DNA of 6,686 bases from Pasteurellaceae bacterium (GTDB lineage Bacteria > Pseudomonadota > Gammaproteobacteria > Enterobacterales > Pasteurellaceae): the NCBI GenBank assembly GCA_900756875.1, contig CAAELW010000004.1, positions 1-6,686 on the forward strand. The letters are read 5' to 3'. A program made the position numbers and the translations under genes. How positions within the stretch are numbered: position 1 is the first letter of the stretch; every line of letters begins with the position of its first letter. This document shows, piece by piece, positions 6,356 to 6,686 of the stretch. The notes under the pieces were generated by a model. That model had not been told where the DNA came from and made no database searches. It saw only the letters and a program-made list of their open reading frames with translations.

Positions 6356-6383
6356 TTGACAGAATTTCAAATTCCCGTAAAAT
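6356..6383 (+). promoter_or_regulatory. Stable-RNA promoter of the tRNA operon
   Basis: A perfect -35 TTGACA (6356-6361), a 16-bp spacer and a strong -10 TAAAAT (6378-6383). Directly after the -10 comes a GC-rich discriminator (GCACCGC), typical of stringently controlled rRNA and tRNA promoters. Upstream, 6319-6349 is AT-rich with a long T run and could act as an UP element. The expected start near 6390 leaves about 14 nt before the first tRNA. Confidence 0.85.
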
Positions 6384-6403
6384 GCACCGCACTAACAGCG
6401 TAT

Positions 6404-6479
<76 letters not shown>

Positions 6480-6486
6480 AACTAAC

Positions 6487-6560
6487 GGCGTGTTAGCAAA
6501 GCGGTTATGCACTGGATTGCAAATCCATGTAGCTCGGTTCGACTCCGGGACACGCCTCCA
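6487..6560 (+). tRNA. tRNA-Cys (anticodon GCA)
   Basis: 74 nt including encoded CCA. Acceptor GGCGTGT pairs with ACACGCC, discriminator base T as expected for Cys, anticodon loop TTGCAAA (anticodon at 6519-6521), T loop TTCGACT between CTCGG and CCGGG. The outermost anticodon-stem pair (27-43) is a C/U mismatch; the remaining four pairs are good. It corresponds to E. coli cysT by position between Gly and Leu. Confidence 0.97.
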
Positions 6561-6588
6561 TAACCACGCAGTTAGTTAATCACTCGAT

Positions 6589-6675
6589 GCCCGAGTGGTG
6601 GAATCGGTAGACACAAGGGATTTAAAATCCCTCGCCTTTCGAGGCGTGCCAGTTCAAGTCTGGCTTCGGGCACCA
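6589..6675 (+). tRNA. tRNA-Leu (anticodon TAA)
   Basis: 87 nt including encoded CCA, a class II tRNA. Acceptor GCCCGAG pairs with TTCGGGC, anticodon stem AGGGA/TCCCT with loop TTTAAAA (anticodon at 6623-6625), a long variable arm CGCCT-TTCG-AGGCG, and a T stem GCCAG/CTGGC. It reads UUA and UUG. It follows tRNA-Cys by a 28-nt spacer and corresponds to E. coli leuZ. No terminator is seen before the window ends 11 nt later. Confidence 0.98.
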
Positions 6676-6686
6676 TTTCAAAATCA

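Overview
The window reads as chromosomal DNA of a Haemophilus-type member of the Pasteurellaceae. It is AT-rich. It carries four exact copies of the Haemophilus DNA uptake signal core (AAGTGCGGT, always in the same orientation, on the minus strand) plus several near copies. The proteins resemble Haemophilus influenzae orthologues as I remember them. The species cannot be settled from the sequence alone.

Layout: positions 1-2799 hold an arginine ABC-transporter operon on the minus strand, in the order artP-artI-artQ-artM. ArtM runs off the left edge and lacks only its last few codons. The promoter in front of artP (about 2844-2872) is covered by two ARG-box-like sequences exactly 3 bp apart, which is the classical ArgR operator layout. 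An intrinsic terminator (2884-2910) separates this operon from gmhA (minus, 2949-3533), the first enzyme of ADP-heptose synthesis for lipooligosaccharide. Divergent from gmhA is a small ATP-dependent DNA ligase with a signal peptide (plus, 3734-4543), of the periplasmic Lig E type. It converges on trxA (minus, 4598-4921), and a 15-bp perfect hairpin at 4542-4579 serves as a terminator for both. Next come metB (minus, 5039-6148), a short form of cystathionine gamma-synthase, and a 255-nt divergent spacer. The window ends with a tRNA operon, Gly(GCC)-Cys(GCA)-Leu(UAA), on the plus strand behind a promoter of the stable-RNA type.

The genes are mostly housekeeping: arginine import controlled by ArgR, LOS heptose synthesis, redox, methionine synthesis and tRNA supply. 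The ligase and the uptake signals tie the region to natural transformation, although that role for the ligase is inferred. I found no mobile element, CRISPR array, prophage or clearly new multi-gene system. The observations most worth following are regulatory: the ArgR operator, a terminator that looks like a decayed inverted pair of uptake signals, an 8-bp direct repeat over the likely gmhA promoter, and a possible mini-ORF in the metB leader.
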